A DNA stretch of 64,000 nt from Ruminococcus_G sp050944435 (lineage in GTDB: Bacteria; Bacillota; Clostridia; Lachnospirales; Lachnospiraceae), in contig JBMNRB010000013.1 of the NCBI GenBank assembly GCA_050944435.1, forward strand, positions 1 through 64,000, written 5' to 3'. Below, one piece after another: positions 51,002 through 58,307 of the stretch (positions within the stretch are counted from its first letter, which is position 1; every line of letters begins with the position of its first letter). Under the pieces are notes generated by a model. It was given only the letters and a program-made list of their open reading frames with translations. It was not told the DNA's origin and did not search any database. Both the position numbers and the translations under genes were made by a program.

Positions 51002-51448
51002 ATGGAAATATTAAAACTCAGAGAACACAGTGAACTGGCGCCAGAAGCCGCATCATGGTTCCATTCAAAGTGGGAGATTCCCGTTGAAGAATACGCAGAA
51101 AGCATACAGGAATGTTTAAGCGGAGGGTGTGTTCCCCAGTGGTATGCTGCAGTCGAGAACGGGCAGATTATCGGCGGTATTGGGGTGATCGAAAATGATT
51201 TTCATAACCGAAAGGATCTAAGGCCAAATGTCTGTGCTGTATATGTCGAGGAAAATTATCGCTGCCGGGGTATTGCCGGAAAATTGCTTGGCTTTGTCTG
51301 CGAGGATATGCGTTCGTTCGGTCTGAAAAACTTATATCTCATTACAGACCATACAGGTTTCTATGAACGCTATAGATGGAAATTCCTGTGTATGGTGCAG
51401 GGCGATGGTGAATCCGACATGACGAGGATGTATTCTTATGAACTTTAG
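51002..51448 (+). CDS. GNAT family N-acetyltransferase
   Basis: 148 residues. The acetyl-CoA loop is CRGIAGKLLGFVCED, preceded by the beta-4 strand NVCAVYVEENYR; LYLITDHTGFYERYRWKF is the usual motif B region. The N-terminal part, with AASWFHSKWEIPVEEY, is typical of the Firmicute subgroup. The substrate is unknown. The ribosome site is weak. It stands in a run of accessory genes. Confidence 0.85.
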   Translation: MEILKLREHSELAPEAASWFHSKWEIPVEEYAESIQECLSGGCVPQWYAAVENGQIIGGIGVIENDFHNRKDLRPNVCAVYVEENYRCRGIAGKLLGFVCEDMRSFGLKNLYLITDHTGFYERYRWKFLCMVQGDGESDMTRMYSYEL

Positions 51449-51537
51449 CTGCAGACCGATATTGTAAAAAGAGCAGCTGTTCATTGCTGCCGGGAGGTAC
51501 TGTAAAAGTGATTCAGCCATAAAGGAGGAGGAAAACC

Positions 51538-51945
51538 ATGTGGGAATGCCCAAAATGCGGACGAAAGTTCAAAAATACCAATCAAAGCCATTACTGCGGT
51601 ACTGCCCCGCAGAACATTGAGGAATACATTGCACAGCAGCCGGAAGATATCCAGCCGTATCTTCGTCAGATTAATGCAGCCATTAAAAAAGCGCTGCCGG
51701 AGGCCATCCAAAAGATTTCATGGAGTATGCCCACTTATTGGAAAAAACGGAACCTTATTCAGTTTGCGGCATTCAAAAAGCACATTGGCTTATATCCCGG
51801 GTCAGCTGCGGTGGAAGCCTTTGCAGAACAGCTGCAAGGATACAAAAGCAGCAAGGGAAGCATCCAGCTTCCCTATGATAAGCCAATACCCCTCGAACTG
51901 ATTGGTGAGATTGCGGCGTGGTGCGGGAAGGAGTACGGAGAATAA
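51538..51945 (+). CDS. DUF1801 protein with N-terminal zinc knuckle
   Basis: 135 residues. Residues 1-20 carry WECPKCGRKF and HYC, a small zinc-binding patch. Residues about 25-135 form a DUF1801 (YdhG/iron-chaperone-like) domain: YLRQINAAIKKALPEAIQKISWSMPTYW, then HIGLYPGSAAVEAFAEQL and KGSIQLPYDKPIP. AAAGGAGG precedes the ATG. The stop overlaps the start of the broken gene that follows (TAATG). Confidence 0.85.
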   Translation: MWECPKCGRKFKNTNQSHYCGTAPQNIEEYIAQQPEDIQPYLRQINAAIKKALPEAIQKISWSMPTYWKKRNLIQFAAFKKHIGLYPGSAAVEAFAEQLQGYKSSKGSIQLPYDKPIPLELIGEIAAWCGKEYGE

Positions 51946-52171
51946 TGAACACAGATACACTTCTTTTCTTTGAAGGGCACTTGGATGCCCTTCCGCTTTA
52001 CGAGAAGCTGGAAGAACAGATTTTAAGCGGAATCGACAACGTCCGCATCAAAGCGCAGAAAAGCCAGATTTCCGTTGGACGCATCATCTGCTTATTTCCA
52101 AGTTGGATGAAATCGATGAGGAAGTGATGGGCTGGATCAAGGAAGCGGCGGAGTTTTCCGCTGTAAAATAA
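51945..52171 (+). pseudogene. Broken DUF5655-like gene
   Basis: The frame from ATG 51945 gives MNTDTLLFFEGHLDALPLYE and AQKSQIS, the start of a DUF5655-type domain, then continues out of frame to a stop at 52127. A second frame, ending at 52171, supplies HHLLISKLDEIDEEVMGWIK and EAAEFSAVK, the normal C-terminus. The middle, about 40-60 residues by memory of the family, is missing, so a deletion with frameshift is inferred. It was probably coupled to the DUF1801 gene, with which this domain often pairs. Confidence 0.7.
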
Positions 52172-52242
52172 CGACAATAAACATAATGGGAGCAGCCGAT
52201 GAAAGACCGGCTGTTTTTCTATTCAAAGGGAAAAATTCCCCC

Positions 52243-52271
52243 TTGCAATATACCCCTGCAGGGTATATAAT
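52243..52271 (+). promoter_or_regulatory. Promoter and CsoR operator of the copper operon
   Basis: TTGCAA (52243-52248), 17 bp, TATAAT (52266-52271). The spacer is the perfect palindrome TATACCC-CTGCA-GGGTATA (52249-52267), matching the ATACCCC/GGGGTAT type of CsoR site. Repressor and polymerase would exclude each other; Cu(I) would release CsoR. Confidence 0.85.
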
Positions 52272-52297
52272 ACAGGACAGATAGGAGGGATATGCAG

Positions 52298-52600
52298 ATG
52301 GAAGAAAACCGGGAATGCTGTCACCGGACAAAGGAGCGTACAGAAAAGGAATATAAAGATCTGGTTCATCGGCTGAACCGGATTGAGGGACAGGTGCGGG
52401 GAATTAAGAAAATGGTGGAAAATGACGCATACTGTCCGGATATATTGATCCAGGTGTCGGCGGTTAACGCTGCGCTGAACAGTTTTAATAAAGTACTGCT
52501 GGCAAATCATATCCGTACCTGTGTGGCGGAGGACATCCGGGAAGGAAAAGATGAGACTATAGATGAACTGGTACTGACGCTGCAGAAGCTGATGAGGTAG
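52298..52600 (+). CDS. csoR: Copper-sensing transcriptional repressor CsoR
   Basis: 100 residues of the DUF156/CsoR-RcnR family, all helical. HRLNRIEGQVRGIKKMVE is the family start. The Cu(I) ligands Cys-His-Cys are seen in YCPDIL and in ANHIRTC. The start at 52298 is 9 bases after AGGAGG; an ATG at 52292 is too close. Its gene leads the copper operon under a palindromic site. FrmR-type formaldehyde sensors are the alternative but do not fit the copA context. Confidence 0.93.
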   Translation: MEENRECCHRTKERTEKEYKDLVHRLNRIEGQVRGIKKMVENDAYCPDILIQVSAVNAALNSFNKVLLANHIRTCVAEDIREGKDETIDELVLTLQKLMR

Positions 52601-52610
52601 GGACAGAAAA

Positions 52611-52982
52611 ATGGGTAATGTTATTATTCTTGTTCTTCTGGCAATCATAATACTGATCGCCGCACGGACCGCTCTGAAACATGCAAAAGGGGAAGGCGGA
52701 TGCTGCGGGGGAGGCAGTACCGTGAAAGCAAAGAAGAAAAAACTGGAGGGTCCGGTGGTGGCCCGGAAGGTAATGACTATTGAAGGGATGCATTGTGAAA
52801 ATTGTAAAAATGCGGTGGAAAATCGTCTGAACCGGCTGGAGGGAGTTGCTGCCAAAGTCAATTTGAAGAAGAAAACGGCGCTGATTTCTTTGGATCGCAG
52901 GGTGGACGATGAGGTTTTAAAAGAAGCGGTGGATGGTCTTGATTATCAGGTGATCAGCATCGCAGAGAGGAGGCGTGATTAA
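52611..52982 (+). CDS. Membrane-anchored HMA-domain copper-binding protein
   Basis: 123 residues. Residues 4-19 form a single helix (VIILVLLAIIILIAARTA), then a GEGGCCGGGS turn, like the small Cys-rich membrane proteins next to FeoB. Residues about 50-118 are a complete heavy-metal-associated domain with the Cu(I) site GMHCENC (59-65). The protein therefore looks like an HMA domain tethered to the inner face of the membrane, suited to hand copper to CopA. It starts 10 bp after csoR and ends at the base before the copA ATG. Confidence 0.85.
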   Translation: MGNVIILVLLAIIILIAARTALKHAKGEGGCCGGGSTVKAKKKKLEGPVVARKVMTIEGMHCENCKNAVENRLNRLEGVAAKVNLKKKTALISLDRRVDDEVLKEAVDGLDYQVISIAERRRD

Positions 52983-55520
52983 ATGGAACAGTATACGGTG
53001 ACAGGGATGAGCTGCGCGGCCTGCAGCGCCAGAGTGGAAAAGGCCGTATCCCACGTACCCGGTGTGGATTCCTGCTCGGTCAGCCTGCTGACCAATTCCA
53101 TGGGAGTGGAGGGAAGCGCCGCTCCGGAGGCGATTATCGCCGCTGTGGAACAGGCGGGGTATCACGCTGCGGTGAAAGGAGCCGGAGGGACGGCCAAAAG
53201 CCAGGGGGCGGAGGAGAGCCTGCTGGAGGACCGGGAGACTCCGGTATTGAAAAAGCGGCTGATTGCTTCTCTTTGTTTTCTCATTCCCTTGATGTACCTT
53301 TCCATGGGACATATGATGTGGAACTGGCCCCTTCCTTCCGCCCTGGCAGAAAACCATGTGGCGCTGGGAATTTTACAGCTTCTGCTGACTGTCGTCGTCA
53401 TGGTAATCAATCAGAAATTTTTTATCAGCGGATTTAAAGGTCTGATTCACAGAGCGCCCAACATGGATACCCTGGTGGCGCTGGGAGCCGGCGCTTCCTT
53501 TGGATACAGCACTTATGCGCTCCTGGCCATGACAGGCGCACAGATGAACGGGGATATGGAAAGGGTTATGGCCTATATGCATGAGTTTTATTTCGAATCG
53601 GCGGCTATGATTCTTACCCTGATCACGGTGGGGAAAATGCTGGAGGCCCGCTCCAAAGGACGGACTACGGACGCGCTGAAAAGTCTGATGAAGCTGGCGC
53701 CCAAGACGGCCACGGTGATTCGAAACGGCGTGGAGACGGAGGTCTCCATTGATCAGGTGCGGATCAAGGATATTTTCGTGGTGCGGCCCGGCGAAAATAT
53801 ACCGGTGGACGGTATCGTACTGGAAGGCAGCAGCGCCGTCAACGAATCGGCGCTGACCGGTGAGAGCATTCCCGTTGACAAAGCAGAAGGGGATCACGTG
53901 TCAGCGGCCACAGTGAATCAATCCGGATTTATCAAATGTGAAGCCACCCGTGTGGGGGAAGATACCACACTGTCCCGGATTATTCAGATGGTCAGCGATG
54001 CGGCGGCCACAAAAGCCCCCATTGCCAAAGTGGCGGACAAAGTATCGGGCGTCTTTGTGCCGGCGGTTATCTCCATTGCGGCCATCACCATTGTGGTCTG
54101 GCTGCTTGCCGGTCAGGGAATTGGATTTGCTCTGGCCAGAGGAATTTCCGTTCTGGTGATCAGCTGTCCCTGCGCGCTGGGGCTTGCCACCCCGGTGGCC
54201 ATTATGGTGGGAAACGGCATGGGAGCGAAAAACGGCATTCTTTTCAAAACGGCAGTTTCCCTGGAAGAGACGGGCAAGATGGATATTGTAGCTTTGGATA
54301 AGACGGGAACCATCACCAGCGGCGAGCCCAGGGTGACGGATATTATCCCTGCGCCACAGGCGGAGGAAGAGGAGCTGCTGCTCATGGCCTATGCCCTGGA
54401 GCGAAAAAGCGAGCATCCCCTTGCAAGGGCAATTATTTCCCTGGCGGAGGAGAGAAATCTGACTAAAGACCAGCCTGAGGTTTCGGATTTCCGGGCGGTT
54501 CCGGGAAACGGTCTGTCGGGCGTGATGGACGGAGTGGTCCTCACCGGAGGAAACCGGAATTTCATGGGAGAAAATGCGGGAATTTCCAGTGAAATGGAGA
54601 AAAAAGCCGGGGAACTGGCCGAGGATGGAAAGACTCCCCTGTTCTTTGCAAGGGATGGGAAACTGGTTGGCATCATTGCCGTGGCCGACGTGATTAAGGA
54701 AGACAGTCCCCGGGCGGTGAAAGAACTGCAGAATATGGGAATTCATGTGGTTATGCTCACCGGAGATAATGAACGGACGGCCAGAGCCATCGGAAAACAG
54801 GCCGGTGTGGATGAAGTGATTGCCGGTGTGCTGCCTGAGGGAAAAGAGAATGTGATCCGCCGTTTGAAAGAAAAAGGAAAAGTGGCTATGGTGGGAGACG
54901 GCATCAACGACGCGCCGGCGCTGACCAGAGCCGATATGGGAATCGCCATTGGAGCCGGTACGGACATAGCCATTGACGCTGCGGACGTAGTACTGATGAA
55001 GAGCCGCCTGAGCGATGTGCCTGCGGCCATTCGCCTGAGCAGAGCCACCTTGAGAAATATTCACGAAAATCTTTTCTGGGCCTTCTTCTATAACGTCATT
55101 GGGATTCCCCTGGCGGCGGGCGTGTGGTATCCTCTGCTGGGATGGAAGCTGAATCCCATGTTCGGGGCGGCGGCCATGAGTTTATCCAGTTTCTGCGTCG
55201 TAATGAATGCGCTGCGTCTGAATCTGTTTCGCATGCACGACGCATCCAGGGATAAAAAGAAAAAAAGCAAACATATCATAAAAAAGGAAAAACAGGAGGA
55301 AAAAAACATGACGAAAACAATGAAAATCGAAGGAATGATGTGCGGACACTGCGAGGCCAGAGTGAAAAAAGCGCTGGAAGGCGTACAGGGAGTAAAAGAA
55401 GCTGCAGTGAGTCATGAGGCTGGAACGGCAGTGGTAACCCTGGCGGAAAATGTGGCTGACGACGTATTAAAAAAGGCAGTGGAGGATCAGGACTATCAGG
55501 TGACATCCATCGAAGGGTAA
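52983..55520 (+). CDS. copA: Copper-exporting P1B-type ATPase with C-terminal HMA domain
   Basis: 845 residues. An N-terminal HMA domain (GMSCAACSARVEK) is followed by eight helices. The pump carries TGES in the actuator, the Cu(I) site CPC in VISCPCALGLATP, the phosphorylated Asp in DKTGTITSG, SEHPLA, and MVGDGINDAPAL. After the last helix a Lys-rich linker (about 748-775) joins an extra HMA domain with GMMCGHC. That domain has its own ribosome site and ATG, so a separate CopZ is probably made too. A terminator follows. The pump expels Cu(I) using ATP. Confidence 0.96.
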   Translation: MEQYTVTGMSCAACSARVEKAVSHVPGVDSCSVSLLTNSMGVEGSAAPEAIIAAVEQAGYHAAVKGAGGTAKSQGAEESLLEDRETPVLKKRLIASLCFLIPLMYLSMGHMMWNWPLPSALAENHVALGILQLLLTVVVMVINQKFFISGFKGLIHRAPNMDTLVALGAGASFGYSTYALLAMTGAQMNGDMERVMAYMHEFYFESAAMILTLITVGKMLEARSKGRTTDALKSLMKLAPKTATVIRNGVETEVSIDQVRIKDIFVVRPGENIPVDGIVLEGSSAVNESALTGESIPVDKAEGDHVSAATVNQSGFIKCEATRVGEDTTLSRIIQMVSDAAATKAPIAKVADKVSGVFVPAVISIAAITIVVWLLAGQGIGFALARGISVLVISCPCALGLATPVAIMVGNGMGAKNGILFKTAVSLEETGKMDIVALDKTGTITSGEPRVTDIIPAPQAEEEELLLMAYALERKSEHPLARAIISLAEERNLTKDQPEVSDFRAVPGNGLSGVMDGVVLTGGNRNFMGENAGISSEMEKKAGELAEDGKTPLFFARDGKLVGIIAVADVIKEDSPRAVKELQNMGIHVVMLTGDNERTARAIGKQAGVDEVIAGVLPEGKENVIRRLKEKGKVAMVGDGINDAPALTRADMGIAIGAGTDIAIDAADVVLMKSRLSDVPAAIRLSRATLRNIHENLFWAFFYNVIGIPLAAGVWYPLLGWKLNPMFGAAAMSLSSFCVVMNALRLNLFRMHDASRDKKKKSKHIIKKEKQEEKNMTKTMKIEGMMCGHCEARVKKALEGVQGVKEAAVSHEAGTAVVTLAENVADDVLKKAVEDQDYQVTSIEG
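55308..55520 (+). CDS. copZ: Nested copper chaperone CopZ from an internal start in copA
   Basis: 70 residues, in frame with the end of copA. ATG 55308 lies 8 bases after AGGAGG (55294-55299). The product begins MTKTMKIEGMMCGHCEARVK and is a complete HMA domain of normal CopZ size, ending DQDYQVTSIEG. Such a strong ribosome site inside an A-rich linker is unlikely by chance. Two products, a long CopA and a free chaperone, are expected; alternatively the two genes have recently been fused by loss of a stop codon. E. coli copA also makes a CopZ-like product, but by frameshifting. Confidence 0.7.
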   Translation: MTKTMKIEGMMCGHCEARVKKALEGVQGVKEAAVSHEAGTAVVTLAENVADDVLKKAVEDQDYQVTSIEG

Positions 55521-55564
55521 TCTGATTCCCGGAAGAAAAGGAAAAGTCAGGAAATGACCGACAG

Positions 55565-55594
55565 AGAGACTGGTGAAAACCGGTCTCTTTTTTT
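55565..55594 (+). terminator. Terminator of the copper operon
   Basis: AGAGACTGGT (55565-55574), loop GAAA, ACCGGTCTCT (55579-55588), one wobble, then a run of T. Confidence 0.9.
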
Positions 55595-55692
55595 GTGCTG
55601 CTTCACACAATGAACATACATTGAGCAAACAGTGGTCACATAGGATGACTATACTGATAATGTATAAGGATGAAAGAAAGGAAGAGAAAAGA

Positions 55693-56436
55693 ATGAGACG
55701 AAAATATGTGGCCTTACTTCTTGGGATGCTGATGTGCAGTACGATTGTTTTTGACGGCTGCAGTCAGGAACCGGCGGAGGCGGAAGAGGAAGAATCCCAG
55801 CTTTCCCAGGCCGTTTTAGAATATAGTACGGACACCGACGAAAGCGGACAGGAGATAATATCGGTGGGAAAGGATGAAAATGGCGTCCGGATCAGCCGGG
55901 GAGCCAGGGTGACCATGAGGGACTTTTCCATATCCAGAGATTCCCAGGACAGCGAATTCCTCCTTCGGTGCACGGGAAACAGCGGAGAGAATGGCTGGGG
56001 CCAGACCGGAAAAAACGGAGCCAGCTGTGTGTTTACCGCCCGGAAGCAGCAGATGGAAGGCGACATTATCTGGGACAGCATCAGCGAACTTGACTGTTAT
56101 CTGACGGAAAACAGTATCTGGACCGGCGCGGCGCTGCAGGATGAAACCTGGGCCCAAGAGGAAGGCGGGGGATACGGCAATCTGTATATTGAAGAGGGAA
56201 GCACATGGATTGTCACCGGGGACAGCAAAGTGAGCAGTCTGTACAGCAGCGGAAATATCCTGGATGAAAACGGCGATCCGGTCAGCATCCGGGGAACAGA
56301 TGGGACGGTGTACGTGAGCGGAACGGGAAAATACACGGTGACGGTGGATCAGTACGGAGAAAACGTTGATTTGTCCGGAAGCTCATATCCCTCTCAATGG
56401 AGCGACTATGAAGTGGAAAATCCCTTTCTTCAGTAA
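55693..56436 (+). CDS. Lipoprotein with right-handed beta-repeat region
   Basis: 247 residues. The signal peptide MRRKYVALLLGMLMCSTIVF is followed by the lipobox-like FDGC. The mature protein has an acidic linker and then repeated beta segments rich in Gly, Asp and Asn (VRISRGARVTMRDFSISRD, LYIEEGSTWIVTGDSKVSSL, GTVYVSGTGKYTVTVDQYG), resembling pectin-lyase-like or adhesin beta helices. The start at 55693 is set by GGAAG upstream; the longer frame runs back through the copper-operon terminator. Function unknown; cell-surface location inferred. Confidence 0.65.
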   Translation: MRRKYVALLLGMLMCSTIVFDGCSQEPAEAEEEESQLSQAVLEYSTDTDESGQEIISVGKDENGVRISRGARVTMRDFSISRDSQDSEFLLRCTGNSGENGWGQTGKNGASCVFTARKQQMEGDIIWDSISELDCYLTENSIWTGAALQDETWAQEEGGGYGNLYIEEGSTWIVTGDSKVSSLYSSGNILDENGDPVSIRGTDGTVYVSGTGKYTVTVDQYGENVDLSGSSYPSQWSDYEVENPFLQ

Positions 56437-56442
56437 TTGAAA

Positions 56443-56471
56443 TTGACGCGCCGGGAAAAATCCGTTATGAT
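56443..56471 (+). promoter_or_regulatory. Promoter of the ABC-F gene
   Basis: TTGACG (56443-56448), 17 bp, TATGAT (56466-56471). Confidence 0.75.
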
Positions 56472-56507
56472 AAAAACTGTCGTAATATGAAAAAAGGGGC
56501 AGTTTTT

Positions 56508-58307
56508 ATGAATATCATCAACATAGAGCAAATCAGCAAGATATATGGTGAGAAAACCATATTTGACCATGCCTCCTTCGGCGTGCAGCAGGGGGATAAA
56601 ATCGGAATTGTGGGGATCAACGGCACGGGAAAGAGTACGCTGCTTAAAATGGTGGCCGGGGAAGAAGAGCCCGATGAGGGACAGATCGTCTGCCAGAACG
56701 GACTGAGAATTGCGTGGCTCCCCCAGAATCCCCTGTTTCCGGAGAAAGCTACCCTGTCCGACTATATCAGCGGCGATGATCAGTGGAAGATCCAGAGTAA
56801 CCTGAGCAGGCTGGGAATGGAAGAATATGAGTCGAAGATGGGGCAGTTGTCCGGCGGCCAGAGAAGAAAGGCGGCTCTTGCAAAGGTGCTGGCCCAGGAA
56901 TTCGATGTGCTTTTGCTGGACGAACCCACCAATCATCTGGATCAGCAGATGATTTCCTGGCTGGAGGATTATCTTAGGGAGCAAAAATCCACTCTTTTAA
57001 TGGTAACCCACGACCGGTATTTCCTTGACCGGGTGACCAATAAAATTCTGGAAATCAGTCACGGTTCCATGTACAGCTATGAAGGAAACTATTCTCTGTT
57101 TCTGGAGAGAAAAGCCCAAAGAGAAGAGATGGAGCTGGCTTCCCAGAGAAAGCGGCAGAGCATTTTGCGCATTGAGCAGGAATGGGCCATGCGGGGGTGC
57201 CGGGCGCGGTCAACGAAACAGCGCGCCAGACTGGAACGGCTGGAACAGCTGAAAAAGGAAAAAGGACCGGCGGCGGATCAGACGGTGGAGCTTTCTTCCA
57301 TAGAGACGAGGATGGGGAAAAAGACCATAGAGTTTTCCCATCTTTCCAAAAGTTACGGGGAGAAAAAGATTCTGGAGGATTTCAGCTACATCTTTCTGAA
57401 AAACCAGACGGTGGGCATTATCGGCCCCAACGGCTGCGGAAAATCTACGCTCCTTAAAATGATCGCCGGGCTGGAACAGTCGGACTTTGGAGACATTGCC
57501 ATAGGAGAAACCATCCGCATCGGCTACTTTGCCCAGGAAGAGCACCATATGGATGAGCGGCAGAGAGTGATTGATTATGTGAAAGACATTGGGGAATACG
57601 TGATAACCCGTGAGGGGAGGATCAGCGCCTCCTCCATGCTGGAACGCTTTTTGTTCACTCCGGATATGCAGTATGCCCCCATTGGGAAGCTTTCCGGAGG
57701 GGAAAAACGAAGGCTGTATCTTTTGGGCGTCCTCTGCGGAAATATCAACGTACTTTTGCTGGACGAAGCGGGAAATAACCTGGATATTCCCACCCTGACC
57801 ATTTTGGAAGACTATCTCAATTCCTTTGTGGGGATTGTAATCGCTGTGTCCCATGACCGGTATTTCCTGGACAATGTGGCGGACCGGATCCTGGAGTTTG
57901 ACGGCCAGGGCCATCTGCAGCAATACGAAGGGGGATATACCGATTATCTGGAAGCAAAAGAGCAAAGAAAAAAAGAATTGGAAAAGAAGGAGGAAAAGGA
58001 CAGTCAGAAAGAAAAGACTTCCGGCGGAAAAAACTGGAAGCAGAACCGGCCCGTCAGGCTCAAGTTTACTTACAGCGAGCAGAAAGAATTTGAAACCATT
58101 GACGAGGATATCGCGTCTTTGGAAGAGCAGATCAGAAAACTGGAGGAGGATATTCTGGCCAACGCCACAAACTCCGGGAAACTCAATGAGCTGACGGTAC
58201 AAAAAGAGGAGATGGAAGAGAAGCTGGATGAGAAGATGGAACGGTGGGTTTATCTGAATGATCTGGCGGAAAGGATTGAAAAACAAAAGGATGAAAAAGG
58301 AAAATAA
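56508..58307 (+). CDS. ABC-F family ATPase, Uup-like
   Basis: 599 residues with two ATPase domains and no membrane part. Domain 1: GINGTGKST, LSGGQRRKAAL, LLLDEPTNHLD, THDRYFLD. An interdomain linker (about 205-265) is rich in Arg and Lys. Domain 2: GPNGCGKST, LSGGEKRRLYLLG, and an altered Walker B region, LLLDEAGNNLD, where DEPTN(D/H)LD is standard. A C-terminal coiled coil (about 520-595, SLEEQIRKLEEDI...) is as in Uup. Such proteins act on the ribosome or on branched DNA. The start at 56508 has AAGGGG upstream. Confidence 0.9.
   Translation: MNIINIEQISKIYGEKTIFDHASFGVQQGDKIGIVGINGTGKSTLLKMVAGEEEPDEGQIVCQNGLRIAWLPQNPLFPEKATLSDYISGDDQWKIQSNLSRLGMEEYESKMGQLSGGQRRKAALAKVLAQEFDVLLLDEPTNHLDQQMISWLEDYLREQKSTLLMVTHDRYFLDRVTNKILEISHGSMYSYEGNYSLFLERKAQREEMELASQRKRQSILRIEQEWAMRGCRARSTKQRARLERLEQLKKEKGPAADQTVELSSIETRMGKKTIEFSHLSKSYGEKKILEDFSYIFLKNQTVGIIGPNGCGKSTLLKMIAGLEQSDFGDIAIGETIRIGYFAQEEHHMDERQRVIDYVKDIGEYVITREGRISASSMLERFLFTPDMQYAPIGKLSGGEKRRLYLLGVLCGNINVLLLDEAGNNLDIPTLTILEDYLNSFVGIVIAVSHDRYFLDNVADRILEFDGQGHLQQYEGGYTDYLEAKEQRKKELEKKEEKDSQKEKTSGGKNWKQNRPVRLKFTYSEQKEFETIDEDIASLEEQIRKLEEDILANATNSGKLNELTVQKEEMEEKLDEKMERWVYLNDLAERIEKQKDEKGK

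Noticed and set aside
53901..55064. Long minus-strand open frame opposite copA
   Set aside because: It mirrors the codon pattern of copA; His/Gly-rich without any domain.
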